Assembly: GCA_964542435.1 (NCBI GenBank)
Contig: CAZIVE010000015.1
Coordinates: forward strand, 1 to 38,121
Source: CAZIVE01 sp964542435
GTDB lineage: Bacteria > Bacteroidota > Bacteroidia > Bacteroidales > Tannerellaceae
Direction: 5' to 3'
DNA length: 38,121 nucleotides
The notes beneath the pieces are model-generated. The model worked only from the letters and a program-made list of their open reading frames with translations. It ran no database searches and was not told the DNA's origin. The first letter of the stretch is position 1. Each line of letters starts with the position of its first letter. This document shows, piece after piece, positions 1 to 8,256 of the stretch. Position numbers and translations under genes: made by a program.

Positions 1-1280
1 TTCTTGCCATACATCAGTATTCCAACGCGATAGATCTTGCCCGAGAGCATGACCATTCCGATGGCTGAACCATAGAGCAGCACCAATGAAATGATATGTT
101 GCCAGATGGGCGCATCGAATGGTACGCGAATCATCATCACGATCGGAGCGGTAAATGGGAAAAGCGAGCACCAGAAGGCGAGCGGGCCGTCGGGATTGTC
201 TGCGCTGTACAGTCCGGCATACAGAGCGAACGCCATCAGGACCGTGATCGGAATCATGAACTGTGACGTGTCTTCCTGATTGTCCACGGCTGCACCGACA
301 GCGGCGAAGATGGAGGAATAGAGCAGGTAGCCGCCGATGAAATAGAGGATGAAGCAGATGGCGAGCTCTTTGAAGTTGATCGACATCAGTCCGCTGTAGA
401 ATTCATTTCCGGGCGCTTGTGCCATTTGTGCCTGTGCAGCGTTCATGACGTCCGGACTGCTGTTCATGCCTGCCATGATCGATCCGAAGTCTGTGCCGCC
501 GCCCATCAGGAATCCGGAAGCGAAGATGAGAGCAGTCGTCATGATGCCCCATATAAATAGCTGTGTAATGCCGACCAGTCCGATGCCGATAATCTTTCCG
601 ATCATCAGATCGAAGGGACGGACCGAAGAGATCATCACTTCCACGATGCGGTTGCTTTTTTCCTCCATGACGCCTTGCATCACCATGGATCCGTAGATCA
701 AGATGAACATATAGATGATAACGGTAAAGGCGAGTCCGGCGATGGACGAAGCGGTCGAGGAGGTTGCCTTTTCGCTTCCGTCCTCATTCCATTTGACCGT
801 GCGGATGGAAAAGTCCACCTTGCTTTCGTCGATGATTTGCTGGATATTGGGAATGTTGAATGAACTCAGTTTGTCTTTTTGTATCTTCTCGGTGAGGATG
901 CCATTGACTAGGCGGCTCAGATCGCCCGGGACCTGCTTCTCGGAATAGATGACAGCGGCGGAAGGATTTTTCAGCAGATCATCTGTTATGCTGACAAATG
1001 CGAAGATCTGTTTGTCAGGATTCTTCTTATAAGATTCGAGCGAACGGTCGGTGCCGATGAAATGGTAATTGTCGGCATCTTCGAAAAGCTTTACATAGTT
1101 GCCCGTCGAGTCGAGGACTGCAATGTTATGGATCTCGTTACCTTTCAGCTGAGCCAGCAGCAGCGGGACGAAGATCAACGCAGCAAACAGAAAAGGCATG
1201 AGCAGTGTCAGCAGCAAGAACGACTTCTTACTTACGCGGCGCAGGTATTCGCGCTTAATGATCAATCCTATGTTATTCAT
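1..1280 (-). CDS. ABC-2 type transporter permease, NatB-like (3' end beyond window)
   Basis: Membrane subunit of an ABC exporter working with the ATPase encoded just upstream. The frame stays open from the ATG at 1280 to the window edge (426 codons), so only a short C-terminal tail is missing. Residues about 22-42 form one membrane helix (FLLLTLLMPFLFAALIF), followed by a polar region of about 130 residues expected outside the cytoplasm. A cluster of membrane segments follows, starting at VIIYMFILIYG with the permease stretch MEEKSNRIVEVMISSVRPFD. This architecture is that of the NatB/ABC2_membrane_3 family, often annotated as Na+ export permease. The ATG overlaps the end of the ATPase gene by 8 bases (1273-1280), which implies translational coupling. 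The substrate cannot be read from the sequence; sodium is only the family default. Confidence 0.87.
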   Translation of the reverse strand, partial: MNNIGLIIKREYLRRVSKKSFLLLTLLMPFLFAALIFVPLLLAQLKGNEIHNIAVLDSTGNYVKLFEDADNYHFIGTDRSLESYKKNPDKQIFAFVSITDDLLKNPSAAVIYSEKQVPGDLSRLVNGILTEKIQKDKLSSFNIPNIQQIIDESKVDFSIRTVKWNEDGSEKATSSTASSIAGLAFTVIIYMFILIYGSMVMQGVMEEKSNRIVEVMISSVRPFDLMIGKIIGIGLVGITQLFIWGIMTTALIFASGFLMGGGTDFGSIMAGMNSSPDVMNAAQAQMAQAPGNEFYSGLMSINFKELAICFILYFIGGYLLYSSIFAAVGAAVDNQEDTSQFMIPITVLMAFALYAGLYSADNPDGPLAFWCSLFPFTAPIVMMIRVPFDAPIWQHIISLVLLYGSAIGMVMLSGKIYRVGILMYGK

Positions 1281-2214
1281 GGTTTTCCTTGTTATTTGGG
1301 TTAGAGACGGTTTGAATGAAGATATCGTTCATCGAAGGCAGCTCTTCGTGAAATTCTACAATATCGAATCGACCGGCAAGGAGCGTGAGGATCTCCGAGT
1401 TGGTCATCTCCACACGTTTGCGGATGCTTAGTTCGGCAAATCCGCTGGTTAGCCGATCGGTGTGAATCTCGATCTTCTCAGCAAACTCTGGAAGATCCAG
1501 TTGAGTCTGGTTGTCGGCGTGAATCTTTACCGTGTAGCGGTCGCTTTTGAAGCGGCTGCGTACTTCCGGCACAGCGCCTGCCAGCACCACGTGTGAAGTG
1601 TTGATGAGAGCGATATTGTCGCAGATCTCTTCCACCGATTCCATGTTGTGGGTGGAGAAGATGATGGTGTGGCCTTTGTCCTTCAGTTCGAGGATCTCCT
1701 TTTTCAGCTGTTCGGTGTTGACCGGATCGAATCCGCTGAAGGGCTCGTCGAAGATCAGCAGTTTCGGTTCGTGGATGATAGTGACGATGAACTGCACCTT
1801 CTGCTGCATGCCTTTCGACAGCTCTTCCACTTTCCGATCCCACCACGACATGATTTCGAACTTCTTAAACCACGTTGTCAGTCGTTTTTTGGCTTCAGGA
1901 TAGGAGAGTCCTTTCAGCTGAGCCAGATAGATGGCTTGTTCGCCTACTTTCATTTTTTTGTACAGTCCGCGTTCTTCCGGAAGATATCCAATCTGGTAGA
2001 TATCTTCAGGACGTGACAAATGGCCGTCGAAGATGACGGATCCGCTGTCGGGCGCTGTGATGCGGTTAATGATGCGTATTAGCGTGGTTTTTCCCGCTCC
2101 GTTCGGTCCGAGCAATCCGAATATTTCCCCTTGAGGGACGTGAATGCTCACTTTGTCCAAGGCGCGATGACCCGAATAATCCTTCACGACCTCTTCTGTT
2201 TCCAAAAAGTTCAT
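1273..2214 (-). CDS. ABC transporter ATP-binding protein, NatA-like
   Basis: ATPase subunit, 313 aa, energising the permease encoded downstream. The Walker A motif GPNGAGKTT is near residues 36-44, the ABC signature reads LSKGMQQK, Walker B is LLIFDEPFSG and the switch histidine is in IIFSTHNMES. After the roughly 220-residue ATPase domain comes a C-terminal extension of the DUF4162 type found in NatA-like exporters. The gene starts 20 bases after the dnaG stop codon and overlaps the permease gene by 8 bases, so dnaG, this gene and the permease probably share one transcript. Function as an exporter ATPase is secure from the motifs; the substrate is unknown. Confidence 0.92.
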   Translation of the reverse strand: MNFLETEEVVKDYSGHRALDKVSIHVPQGEIFGLLGPNGAGKTTLIRIINRITAPDSGSVIFDGHLSRPEDIYQIGYLPEERGLYKKMKVGEQAIYLAQLKGLSYPEAKKRLTTWFKKFEIMSWWDRKVEELSKGMQQKVQFIVTIIHEPKLLIFDEPFSGFDPVNTEQLKKEILELKDKGHTIIFSTHNMESVEEICDNIALINTSHVVLAGAVPEVRSRFKSDRYTVKIHADNQTQLDLPEFAEKIEIHTDRLTSGFAELSIRKRVEMTNSEILTLLAGRFDIVEFHEELPSMNDIFIQTVSNPNNKENHE

Positions 2215-2234
2215 ATCTCTCCGTATCAGTTAGT

Positions 2235-4292
2235 TTACAGTTTTAAAACGATGCGTTCACCGAGCTGTTTGTTCAGTTCGTTCTTGATTCCGTTAAGGCG
2301 GCTTACCTGTTGCAGCAGATCCATCACTTTGTCCATTTGACCGGTGTTCTGCGCCTCTTTCATTTCGCCCTGCAGTTCGTTGATCTTTCGCAGGATATAA
2401 TCATTCTTCAATTCATATACCGCTTGAAGGACTTTGGCCTGCAGATGATCCTCGTCATTTTCCTCCTCGTTTTCCACGTCATTCTTTCCGCCGTTGAACT
2501 TGAGGAAGATCCTGCTCAGCTGGTATTGATCGCTCATGAAATCGGCGGCTAGCATGCTGACTTCGGGATCAGTGTTAGACAGGAAATATTTGTGTGCCAG
2601 AAATCCATCTTCTGTACAATGAGCGGCAGCCTCTTCCGCCATCTTCTGATAAAGCGGATTGTGGAAGGCCAGATCGTCACGATGGAGATCGAACTGGATG
2701 TAATCGGCTACGCGGAACACGATGTTTTGACCGGTCGCAGGATCGGTCTGCTGGAAGATGATCTTTTCGCCATATCTTATGATGTAATACATCAGCAGCC
2801 GCTCGGACTGTTCGTAGGGCGAACTGAACGGAACGGTATGTTCAAACTGCTGTTCCACCACCTGTTCTTCATTCCGGTATTGCGGTTCTGCCTGCTGCTC
2901 TGTTGAGCTGGTCGGCACGGAAGCTGCCGGTATGCTGCCTGGCGTGACATTCCTTCGGAGGATGGGCGGCTTGGGATGCTGTTCCTGATGATTCAGCCGG
3001 ATGCGGCTCACTTCATTCAGAAGCACCTGTTCCTCAATCTCGAAGGAGGCGCTGCATTCGTGCACATAGACCGATCGGGAGATGTTGTCGGGAATGATGG
3101 CGATGGAGCGGATGATGTCGCTGATCAGCGAAGCTTTGCGTATGGGATCGTTGCCGGCTTCCGTCAGCAGCAGCTTCGTCTTGAAGCGGATGAAATCTGT
3201 CTCCGCACCTTTGATATATTCGGCAAACTCCGATGCGCTGTGGCTCTTGGCATAAGAGTCGGGATCCTCGCCGTCGGGGAGAAGCACCACTTTGATGTTC
3301 ATGCCTGCTTCCAGTAGCATGTCGATGCCTCGAATGGCTGCTTTGATGCCGGGCGCATCGCCATCGTACAGCACCGTGATATTGTTGGTGAAGCGCCGGA
3401 TCATGCGGATCTGTCCTTCTGTGAGTGCCGTTCCGGATGAGGCGACGACATTCTCGACGCCGGACTGATGCATGGAGATGACATCGGTGTAGCCTTCCAC
3501 GAGAAAACATTTGTCAGCTTTGACGATGGCCTGCTTGGCGAAGTAGATGCCATAGAGCTCATTGCTCTTATGATAGATATCGCTTTCGGGCGAATTGACA
3601 TATTTGGCTGTCTTCTCGTCTTTCTTCAGCACGCGGCCGCCGAATGCCACCACTTTGCCGCTCAAGGTAAAGACGGGAAACATGACGCGCCCGCGGAATC
3701 GATCCGATACGCTTCCATTGTCGTGCGTGACGATCAACCCCGTTTTCTCCAGGTATTCTTTTTTATATCCGTTTCGGATGGCTTCGTTGTAAAGAGCATC
3801 GCGGACGTCGAGGCTATAGCCGAGCTGGAACTTCTTGATGGTGTCTTCACGGAAACCTCTTTCAGCAAAATACCGCATTCCGATGGTTTGGCCATCTACA
3901 TGATTATACAGAAGATTGGTGAAGTATTTCAGAGCCCATTCGTTGACGATGAACATGCTCTCGCGGTCGTTGCGGACGCGTTTCTCTTCGTCACTAAGTT
4001 CGCGTTCCTTGATCTCGATGTTGTATTTCTTCGCCAGATAGCGAAGGGCATCGTAATAGGTGAGCTGCTCATGCTTCATGATGAAATGGACGGGCGTGCC
4101 GCCTTCACCGCATGCAAAGCATTTGCAGATGTTCTTCGCGGGAGAGACATAGAAGGAGGGCGACTTGTCGTCATGAAAGGGACAAAGACCTACAAGATTG
4201 ACGCCGCGCCGACGCAATGTGACGAAGTCCGAAACGACGTCAACGATGTTCGCTGCGTCCAGAATCCTGTCTATGGTCGGTTGGTCTATCAT
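2235..4292 (-). CDS. dnaG: DNA primase
   Basis: Primase that makes RNA primers at the replication fork, 685 aa. The N-terminal zinc-binding domain has Cys37, His40, Cys58 and Cys61 in the pattern CPFH...CKCFACG. A primase core and TOPRIM domain follow, with the acidic motifs VEGYTDVIS (about residue 265) and LYDGDAPG (about residue 310). The C-terminal part, after about residue 430, begins with a low-complexity linker rich in Pro, Gln and Glu and then a helical region with an acidic stretch (ENEEENDEDH); this corresponds to the helicase-interaction domain, which is divergent in Bacteroidota. The start at 4292 lies about 15 bases behind a likely transcription start set by the -7 box at 4313-4320. 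Nothing is missing. Confidence 0.97.
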   Translation of the reverse strand: MIDQPTIDRILDAANIVDVVSDFVTLRRRGVNLVGLCPFHDDKSPSFYVSPAKNICKCFACGEGGTPVHFIMKHEQLTYYDALRYLAKKYNIEIKERELSDEEKRVRNDRESMFIVNEWALKYFTNLLYNHVDGQTIGMRYFAERGFREDTIKKFQLGYSLDVRDALYNEAIRNGYKKEYLEKTGLIVTHDNGSVSDRFRGRVMFPVFTLSGKVVAFGGRVLKKDEKTAKYVNSPESDIYHKSNELYGIYFAKQAIVKADKCFLVEGYTDVISMHQSGVENVVASSGTALTEGQIRMIRRFTNNITVLYDGDAPGIKAAIRGIDMLLEAGMNIKVVLLPDGEDPDSYAKSHSASEFAEYIKGAETDFIRFKTKLLLTEAGNDPIRKASLISDIIRSIAIIPDNISRSVYVHECSASFEIEEQVLLNEVSRIRLNHQEQHPKPPILRRNVTPGSIPAASVPTSSTEQQAEPQYRNEEQVVEQQFEHTVPFSSPYEQSERLLMYYIIRYGEKIIFQQTDPATGQNIVFRVADYIQFDLHRDDLAFHNPLYQKMAEEAAAHCTEDGFLAHKYFLSNTDPEVSMLAADFMSDQYQLSRIFLKFNGGKNDVENEEENDEDHLQAKVLQAVYELKNDYILRKINELQGEMKEAQNTGQMDKVMDLLQQVSRLNGIKNELNKQLGERIVLKL

Positions 4293-4312
4293 GCTCTCTT
4301 CTTTTGCGGAGA

Positions 4313-4320
4313 CAAATATA
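4313..4320 (-). promoter_or_regulatory. Bacteroidota -7 box for dnaG
   Basis: On the minus strand the box reads TATATTTG, an exact match to the TAnnTTTG consensus, about 20 bases before the dnaG ATG. It would give a very short leader. It lies 25 bases from the opposing box at 4346-4353, so the two promoters are divergent and crowded. Confidence 0.6.
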
Positions 4321-4345
4321 GAGAATTATAATGAAAGAAAAAATG

Positions 4346-4353
4346 TATATTTG
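4346..4353 (+). promoter_or_regulatory. Bacteroidota -7 box for the DUF5106 lipoprotein gene
   Basis: TATATTTG followed by C, an exact TAnnTTTG match, 24 bases before the ATG at 4378. It supports the 4378 start, because the longer reading frame that begins at 4198 would start inside dnaG and upstream of this promoter. Confidence 0.6.
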
Positions 4354-4377
4354 CATTCGCATCAAATTCCAGAACGT

Positions 4378-5313
4378 ATGAAATATTGGTCTATTTTGTT
4401 ATTACTGCCATTCTTCCAAGCCTGCAGCGGTCAGTCCGCACAGAAGGCGCAAACGGCACAGGTGGCAGAACCTACCTTCGAGATGGTTTCGGTGCCGACG
4501 CTGATTACCGAACCAGCCGAGCGTGCTGCCTATCTTTCCGAACACTATTGGGACAAATTCAATTTTAAAGACACCGCTTATATCCATTATTCCGCTGTCA
4601 CGGAGCAGGCCATGAGCAATTATATCGATGTCTTGAAATATGTGCCTGCCGATAAAGCGGCCACCTCCATCAAGACGATGCTTGGCAAAGCCGAAGCCGA
4701 CACGGCGATGTTCAACTTCTTGACGAAGCTCTACGAGAAATATCTCTACAATGCCAATTCACCCATGCACAACGATGAGTTTTTCATTCCTGTTCTGGAA
4801 ACGATCATCGCTGCGCCGTTTATTGACGATGCACATAAGATCCGTCCGCGCAGTCTCCTTTCGCTGGCCATGAAAAACAGAGTGGGGAAGAAGGCGAACG
4901 ATTTTACCTATACATATATAGATGGACGAAAAGCCAAGATGTATGGCATCAAGGCGGATTATCTCGTTCTCTTCTTCAACAATCCCGATTGTGAAGCCTG
5001 CATTGAGATGACCGGCAAACTGAAGGATTCTGCTCCGATCAACGAATTGCTCGACTCTCACAAAATGGTGCTTCTCTCCGTATATCCCGATGCCGATCTC
5101 GACGTCTGGAAGCAGCACGAACCGTCGATGCCCAAGTCTTGGATCAATGCCTACGATAACGGTCAGGTCATTACGAACGATGAACTCTATGATCTCAAGG
5201 CCAGTCCAACCGTCTATTTGCTGGACAAAGACAAAAACGTGATTCTGAAAGATGCCTCCTTTGATGAGCTCGTCAACTATTTTACGAAGCCGGACACCCA
5301 AGGAAGTCTTTAA
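4378..5313 (+). CDS. DUF5106/thioredoxin-like lipoprotein
   Basis: Probable periplasmic, membrane-anchored thioredoxin-fold protein, 311 aa. It starts with a hydrophobic signal (WSILLLLPFFQAC) that ends in a lipobox whose cysteine is followed by Ser-Gly, so it is a SpII lipoprotein. The middle (about 40-165) is the helical region typical of DUF5106. The C-terminal half is thioredoxin-like, with the redox motif CEAC (Cys205 and Cys208) in NPDCEACIEM and the cis-proline context SPTVYLLD near residue 285. The likely role is thiol-disulfide exchange or detoxification in the envelope; no substrate can be assigned. The open frame extends back to 4198, but the promoter and signal peptide place the start at 4378. 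The gene is transcribed divergently from dnaG. Confidence 0.85.
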   Translation: MKYWSILLLLPFFQACSGQSAQKAQTAQVAEPTFEMVSVPTLITEPAERAAYLSEHYWDKFNFKDTAYIHYSAVTEQAMSNYIDVLKYVPADKAATSIKTMLGKAEADTAMFNFLTKLYEKYLYNANSPMHNDEFFIPVLETIIAAPFIDDAHKIRPRSLLSLAMKNRVGKKANDFTYTYIDGRKAKMYGIKADYLVLFFNNPDCEACIEMTGKLKDSAPINELLDSHKMVLLSVYPDADLDVWKQHEPSMPKSWINAYDNGQVITNDELYDLKASPTVYLLDKDKNVILKDASFDELVNYFTKPDTQGSL

Positions 5314-5378
5314 TAACTCTTAAATTGGAATCTTAATATCCAATTAGTGTTAAATTTAGATAGATTAATGCTCGAAAA

Positions 5379-5396
5379 TTATGTTGGACAACATAA
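5379..5396. promoter_or_regulatory. Operator-like inverted repeat upstream of the small-RNA unit
   Basis: Perfect 7-base arms TTATGTT and AACATAA separated by GGAC. The site covers the expected -33 region of the promoter whose -7 box (TACATTTG) is at 5403-5410. A second shorter dyad (GGACA...TGTCC) overlaps it. The position suggests binding of a dimeric regulator; no regulator is identified. Confidence 0.4.
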
Positions 5397-5402
5397 ATGT
5401 CC

Positions 5403-5484
5403 TACATTTGCACTGTGTTTTTCATGGTATTAGATTTAAGGTTAGCAATAAAGATTGGTCGTCTGTGAAGATGGCCTTTTTTTT
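5403..5484 (+). ncRNA. Candidate small RNA with own promoter and terminator
   Basis: An exact -7 box TACATTTG lies at 5403-5410, followed by about 45 bases without a credible reading frame and then a strong intrinsic terminator at 5457-5484. Transcription would start near 5417 and give an RNA of roughly 65 nt. The body contains GTATTAGATTTAAGGTTAGC. From memory, similar short leaders occur repeatedly in Bacteroides and Prevotella genomes, but this could not be checked. It could be a free-standing small RNA or a prematurely terminated leader of the 15-codon ORF that follows. No mRNA target is proposed. Confidence 0.5.
5457..5484 (+). terminator. Intrinsic terminator of the small-RNA unit
   Basis: The arms GGTCGTCT and AGATGGCC (two G-U pairs) enclose the loop GTGA, followed directly by eight T residues. 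This is a canonical Rho-independent terminator on the plus strand. Confidence 0.75.
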
Positions 5485-5530
5485 GCTTTCTACTGAAAGA
5501 TGTAATCATAACGGAAACTAAACTATAATA

Positions 5531-5578
5531 ATGAAAGATACGACGCTATACGTTAGATTAGCAGAAAACCCGCATTGA
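5531..5578 (+). CDS. 15-codon ORF, possible leader peptide (tentative)
   Basis: The ORF encodes MKDTTLYVRLAENPH and its TGA stop lies at the edge of the loop of a perfect 11-bp hairpin (5566-5592). A short peptide ending inside a hairpin resembles an attenuator. However, no plus-strand gene follows, because the next gene (kdsA) is on the opposite strand. It may be an orphan leader, a functional micropeptide, or chance. No clear ribosome-binding site was seen (AAACTATAATA precedes the ATG). Confidence 0.25.
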   Translation: MKDTTLYVRLAENPH

Positions 5579-5592
5579 TGGAATGCGGGTTT
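5566..5592. terminator. Perfect hairpin, likely bidirectional terminator or attenuator
   Basis: Arms AAACCCGCATT and AATGCGGGTTT pair perfectly over 11 bp around a 5-base loop. On the minus strand it is followed by TTTTC, so it can end transcription of miaA-kdsA about 95 bases after the kdsA stop. On the plus strand it ends the 15-codon ORF region (tail TTTCT). Confidence 0.55.
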
Positions 5593-5686
5593 CTACCAAG
5601 TCCAATGGTTCCATTTTGTAGCACATATTTTATCGCTCTCTTTTCTTTGGCTGAAATGGATAATGAAGGGAGGCGATATCCTCATC

Positions 5687-6487
5687 TTATCGGATAGCCT
5701 CTTTGATTCTCAGTAGTTTCACGAGAAGATCCTCTAGTTTGTCGAGTGGAAGCATGTTAGCTCCGTCGGATTTCGCCACTTTCGGGTTCGGGTGTGTCTC
5801 GATGAAGAGTCCGTCGGCTCCAACCGCGATGGCTGCTTTGGCGATGGTCTCAATGAGCTGAGGCATGCCGCCAGTGACTCCGGAAGCCTGATTGGGCTGT
5901 TGCAGGGAATGGGTCGCATCCATTATTACAGGGTGTCCGAACTCCTTCATCTCGGGGATGCCGCGGAAGTCCACGACGAGATCGGTATATCCGAAGGTTG
6001 TGCCGCGTTCGGTGATCATCACCTGGCTGTTGCCAGCGTCTATGACTTTCTGAACTGCAAACTGCATGGCGGCGGGAGAGAGGAACTGTCCCTTTTTGAC
6101 GTTCACGATCTTTCCGGTCTTGGCTGCGGCGACCAGCAGATCGGTCTGACGGCAGAGAAAGGCAGGAATTTGTATGACATCCACATATTCGGCAGCCATC
6201 TCGGCTTCGTGTGCTTCGTGGATGTCGGTGACTGTTGGGATATGGAAGGTCTCGCCCACTTTCCTTAGAATCTTGAGTGCCTTTTCGTCGCCGATGCCAG
6301 TGAACGAATCGAGGCGTGAGCGGTTGGCTTTGCGGTAAGAGCCTTTGAAGACGTAAGGAATATGCAGCTTGTCGGAGAGTTCCACTATTTTCTCTGCGAT
6401 CTGCAGAGCCATCTCTTCTCCTTCGATGACGCAAGGTCCTGCTAACAGAAAGAAATGGTCGCTTTTCAGATTGTTTATATTGAACAT
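5687..6487 (-). CDS. kdsA: 3-deoxy-8-phosphooctulonate synthase (KDO-8-P synthase)
   Basis: Condenses phosphoenolpyruvate with arabinose 5-phosphate to KDO-8-phosphate for the lipid A core; cytoplasmic, 266 aa, full length. Visible family motifs are KGSYRKANRSRLDSF, the Lys-rich loop VNVKKGQFLSP, the substrate loop ITERGTTFGYTDL, MDATHSLQQP and FIETHPNP near the C terminus. The N-terminal motif LLAGPCVIEG carries the cysteine that marks the metal-dependent class; the E. coli enzyme has asparagine there. The start at 6487 overlaps the end of miaA by 13 bases, so the two genes are translationally coupled. Confidence 0.96.
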   Translation of the reverse strand: MFNINNLKSDHFFLLAGPCVIEGEEMALQIAEKIVELSDKLHIPYVFKGSYRKANRSRLDSFTGIGDEKALKILRKVGETFHIPTVTDIHEAHEAEMAAEYVDVIQIPAFLCRQTDLLVAAAKTGKIVNVKKGQFLSPAAMQFAVQKVIDAGNSQVMITERGTTFGYTDLVVDFRGIPEMKEFGHPVIMDATHSLQQPNQASGVTGGMPQLIETIAKAAIAVGADGLFIETHPNPKVAKSDGANMLPLDKLEDLLVKLLRIKEAIR

Positions 6488-7425
6488 GATGATGATGAAT
6501 TATTCGCTTCGTCGATGAGGCTCAGCGATTGGTTGATTTTATCTTCGTCCGAAAGGGATGCCTGAAGCCAATGAATGGTGAAGCCGCGCCGCGCCATTCC
6601 TCTGAACCAGGTCATCTGGCGTTTGGCAAATTGGTGGATGGCGATCTCCAGTTGAGAGACCATCTCCTCGTAGGTGAGTTTGCCAATGATGTAAAGCGTC
6701 AGATATTTGTATTCCAGTCCGTAATAGATAAGGTTTTCGGGTTTGATGCCGTTGTTGAGGAGTCGGCGTACTTCGTCGATCATTCCTTCGTCGAGACGGC
6801 TTTTGAGACGTTGGCTGATCTTTTCCCGTCGTTCCTCGCGGCTTATATCTATGCCGATGATGAGACTATTGATCGGTTCATATTCGTGCATGCCCGGTAC
6901 TTGCTGCTTGTAATATTCTTCAATCTCGATGCCTCGGATCGCACGTTGCGCACTGTCGGTGTCCGAAGTGTTGTGCAGTGACTTGTAAGAGGCGAGTATC
7001 TGCGTCAGTTCGTTGAGGCTCTTGCCTTTCAGCTTGGCGCGAAGTTCGGGATTTTGAGGCACGTCGAGGAGCTTGAACCCTTTCAAAACCGATTCGATGT
7101 AGAGTCCGGTTCCGCCGCACAGGATAGGAAGAATGTTTTTTTCTTTTAGAGAAGAGAACACGTCATGGAAGTCGTGCTGATAGCGAAATAGGTTGTATTG
7201 TTCGCCGGCATTGCAGATATCGATCAGATGATAGGGCACGTGATGACCGTTCACAGTATAGTCTGCGAGGTCTTTTCCGGTGCCGATGTCCATGCCACGG
7301 TAGATTTGTCGGGAGTCTGCGCTGATGATCTCCGTGTGCAGGCGGTCAGCGAGCAAAGCGGCGAAATGCGTTTTTCCCGATGCCGTAGGACCGAGGATGG
7401 TGATGAGTTCCAATTTTTGATTCAT
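6475..7425 (-). CDS. miaA: tRNA dimethylallyltransferase
   Basis: Adds a dimethylallyl group to A37 of tRNAs that read UNN codons; 316 aa from the chosen start. Motifs in order are the P-loop GPTASGKT, DSRQIYRGMDIGTGK, LCGGTGLYIESVLKG, GIDISREER and the C-terminal QFAKRQMTWFR. The frame stays open to an ATG at 7473, but that ATG lies inside the terminator hairpin of the upstream gene, and the extra residues are hydrophobic and unlike the family. The ATG at 7425 places the P-loop at the usual distance from the N terminus. The last four codons before the stop encode a Ser-rich tail that overlaps kdsA. Confidence 0.95.
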   Translation of the reverse strand: MNQKLELITILGPTASGKTHFAALLADRLHTEIISADSRQIYRGMDIGTGKDLADYTVNGHHVPYHLIDICNAGEQYNLFRYQHDFHDVFSSLKEKNILPILCGGTGLYIESVLKGFKLLDVPQNPELRAKLKGKSLNELTQILASYKSLHNTSDTDSAQRAIRGIEIEEYYKQQVPGMHEYEPINSLIIGIDISREERREKISQRLKSRLDEGMIDEVRRLLNNGIKPENLIYYGLEYKYLTLYIIGKLTYEEMVSQLEIAIHQFAKRQMTWFRGMARRGFTIHWLQASLSDEDKINQSLSLIDEANNSSSSCSI

Positions 7426-7455
7426 CTGATGAAGGATAAGATAAGTAAGGAGAGT

Positions 7456-7493
7456 AAAAAAGGGCTTCACCACCCGGTGGCAAAGTCCTTTTC
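7456..7493 (-). terminator. Intrinsic terminator after the OmpA-type gene
   Basis: On the minus strand, AAAAGG, CTT and CCAC pair with GTGG, GAAG and CCTTTT around a short loop, with one mismatch and G-T pairs, followed by a T run. It separates the OmpA-type gene from miaA and argues against the longer miaA start. Confidence 0.65.
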
Positions 7494-7518
7494 CTTTTAT
7501 TCTGAAGTGAGATTCACC

Positions 7519-8202
7519 TTATTTCAGTGTACCCTGCTGCGCTTCCTGAATCATCTTCTCATTTGCCATGATCATGATTTCAACGCGGCGGTTCTGTGCA
7601 CGTCCGGTCTCAGTGGAGTTATCAGCAACAGGCTGAGAAAGTCCTTTGCCTTCATATTGCATACGTTTGCCCTCAACGCCCTGGTCTGTGTTCAGATAGT
7701 CATAGACGCTCTTGGCACGTTTCTCAGACAGTGTCTGGTTGTAGTCAACCTTACCGGTATTGTCGGTATGTCCTGTGATCTTGATATAGGTATCAGGGTT
7801 CTCTTTCAAGCTAGATGCGAAGTTGCGGAGAGCGCTCTTGGAAGCATCGCTCAAAGCACTTGAGTTGGTTGCGAAGAGGATACCGGAATCGAAGGTGACC
7901 TTCAGTGCCTCGCCGTTGTTGACTGATTCTACCTTTGTATTATCAGGCAATGTCTGTTCGAGTTCTTTTTTCTGTTTGTCCATCTTCTTGCCGATCAAAG
8001 CTCCGGCTGTTCCACCGACAGCAGCACCGATGATAGATCCCAAGGCCGTGTTGCCTGCGATTTTACCGATACCTGCACCGACAGCTGCACCGCCGCCAAC
8101 GCCGATAGCTGTTCCTTTAGCTGTGTTGCTCCATGTGCTGCAACCACTCAGACATACTGCTACACAGAGCAGTACCATTGATAATAATTTAATTCTTCTC
8201 AT
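7519..8202 (-). CDS. OmpA-family lipoprotein with glycine-zipper region
   Basis: Outer-membrane-anchored, peptidoglycan-binding lipoprotein, 227 aa. The signal peptide ends in the lipobox LSGC with Cys21. Residues about 28-75 are very rich in Gly and Ala (AIGVGGGAAVGAGIGKIAG), a glycine-zipper segment that probably inserts into or associates with the membrane. The C-terminal domain (about 105-215) is OmpA-like, with ITGHTDNTGKVDYNQ and LSEKRAKSVYDYL containing the Asp and Arg that bind diaminopimelate. Proteins of this layout resemble the YiaD/OmpA-lipoprotein group. The likely role is linking the outer membrane to the cell wall. Confidence 0.9.
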   Translation of the reverse strand: MRRIKLLSMVLLCVAVCLSGCSTWSNTAKGTAIGVGGGAAVGAGIGKIAGNTALGSIIGAAVGGTAGALIGKKMDKQKKELEQTLPDNTKVESVNNGEALKVTFDSGILFATNSSALSDASKSALRNFASSLKENPDTYIKITGHTDNTGKVDYNQTLSEKRAKSVYDYLNTDQGVEGKRMQYEGKGLSQPVADNSTETGRAQNRRVEIMIMANEKMIQEAQQGTLK

Positions 8203-8256
8203 TTGATTGTGAATTTATGATTATTAAAAAATTGTCATCGTTATAATAGGAGAGCA

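Noticed and set aside
3468..4331. 287-codon plus-strand frame opposite dnaG
   Set aside because: It is an antisense shadow of conserved dnaG; no promoter, signal or motif supports it.
4198..4377. N-terminal extension of the DUF5106 lipoprotein
   Set aside because: It would start within dnaG and upstream of the promoter, and it would bury the lipoprotein signal.
7426..7473. Upstream ATG of miaA
   Set aside because: It lies inside the terminator of the preceding gene and adds a non-family hydrophobic extension.
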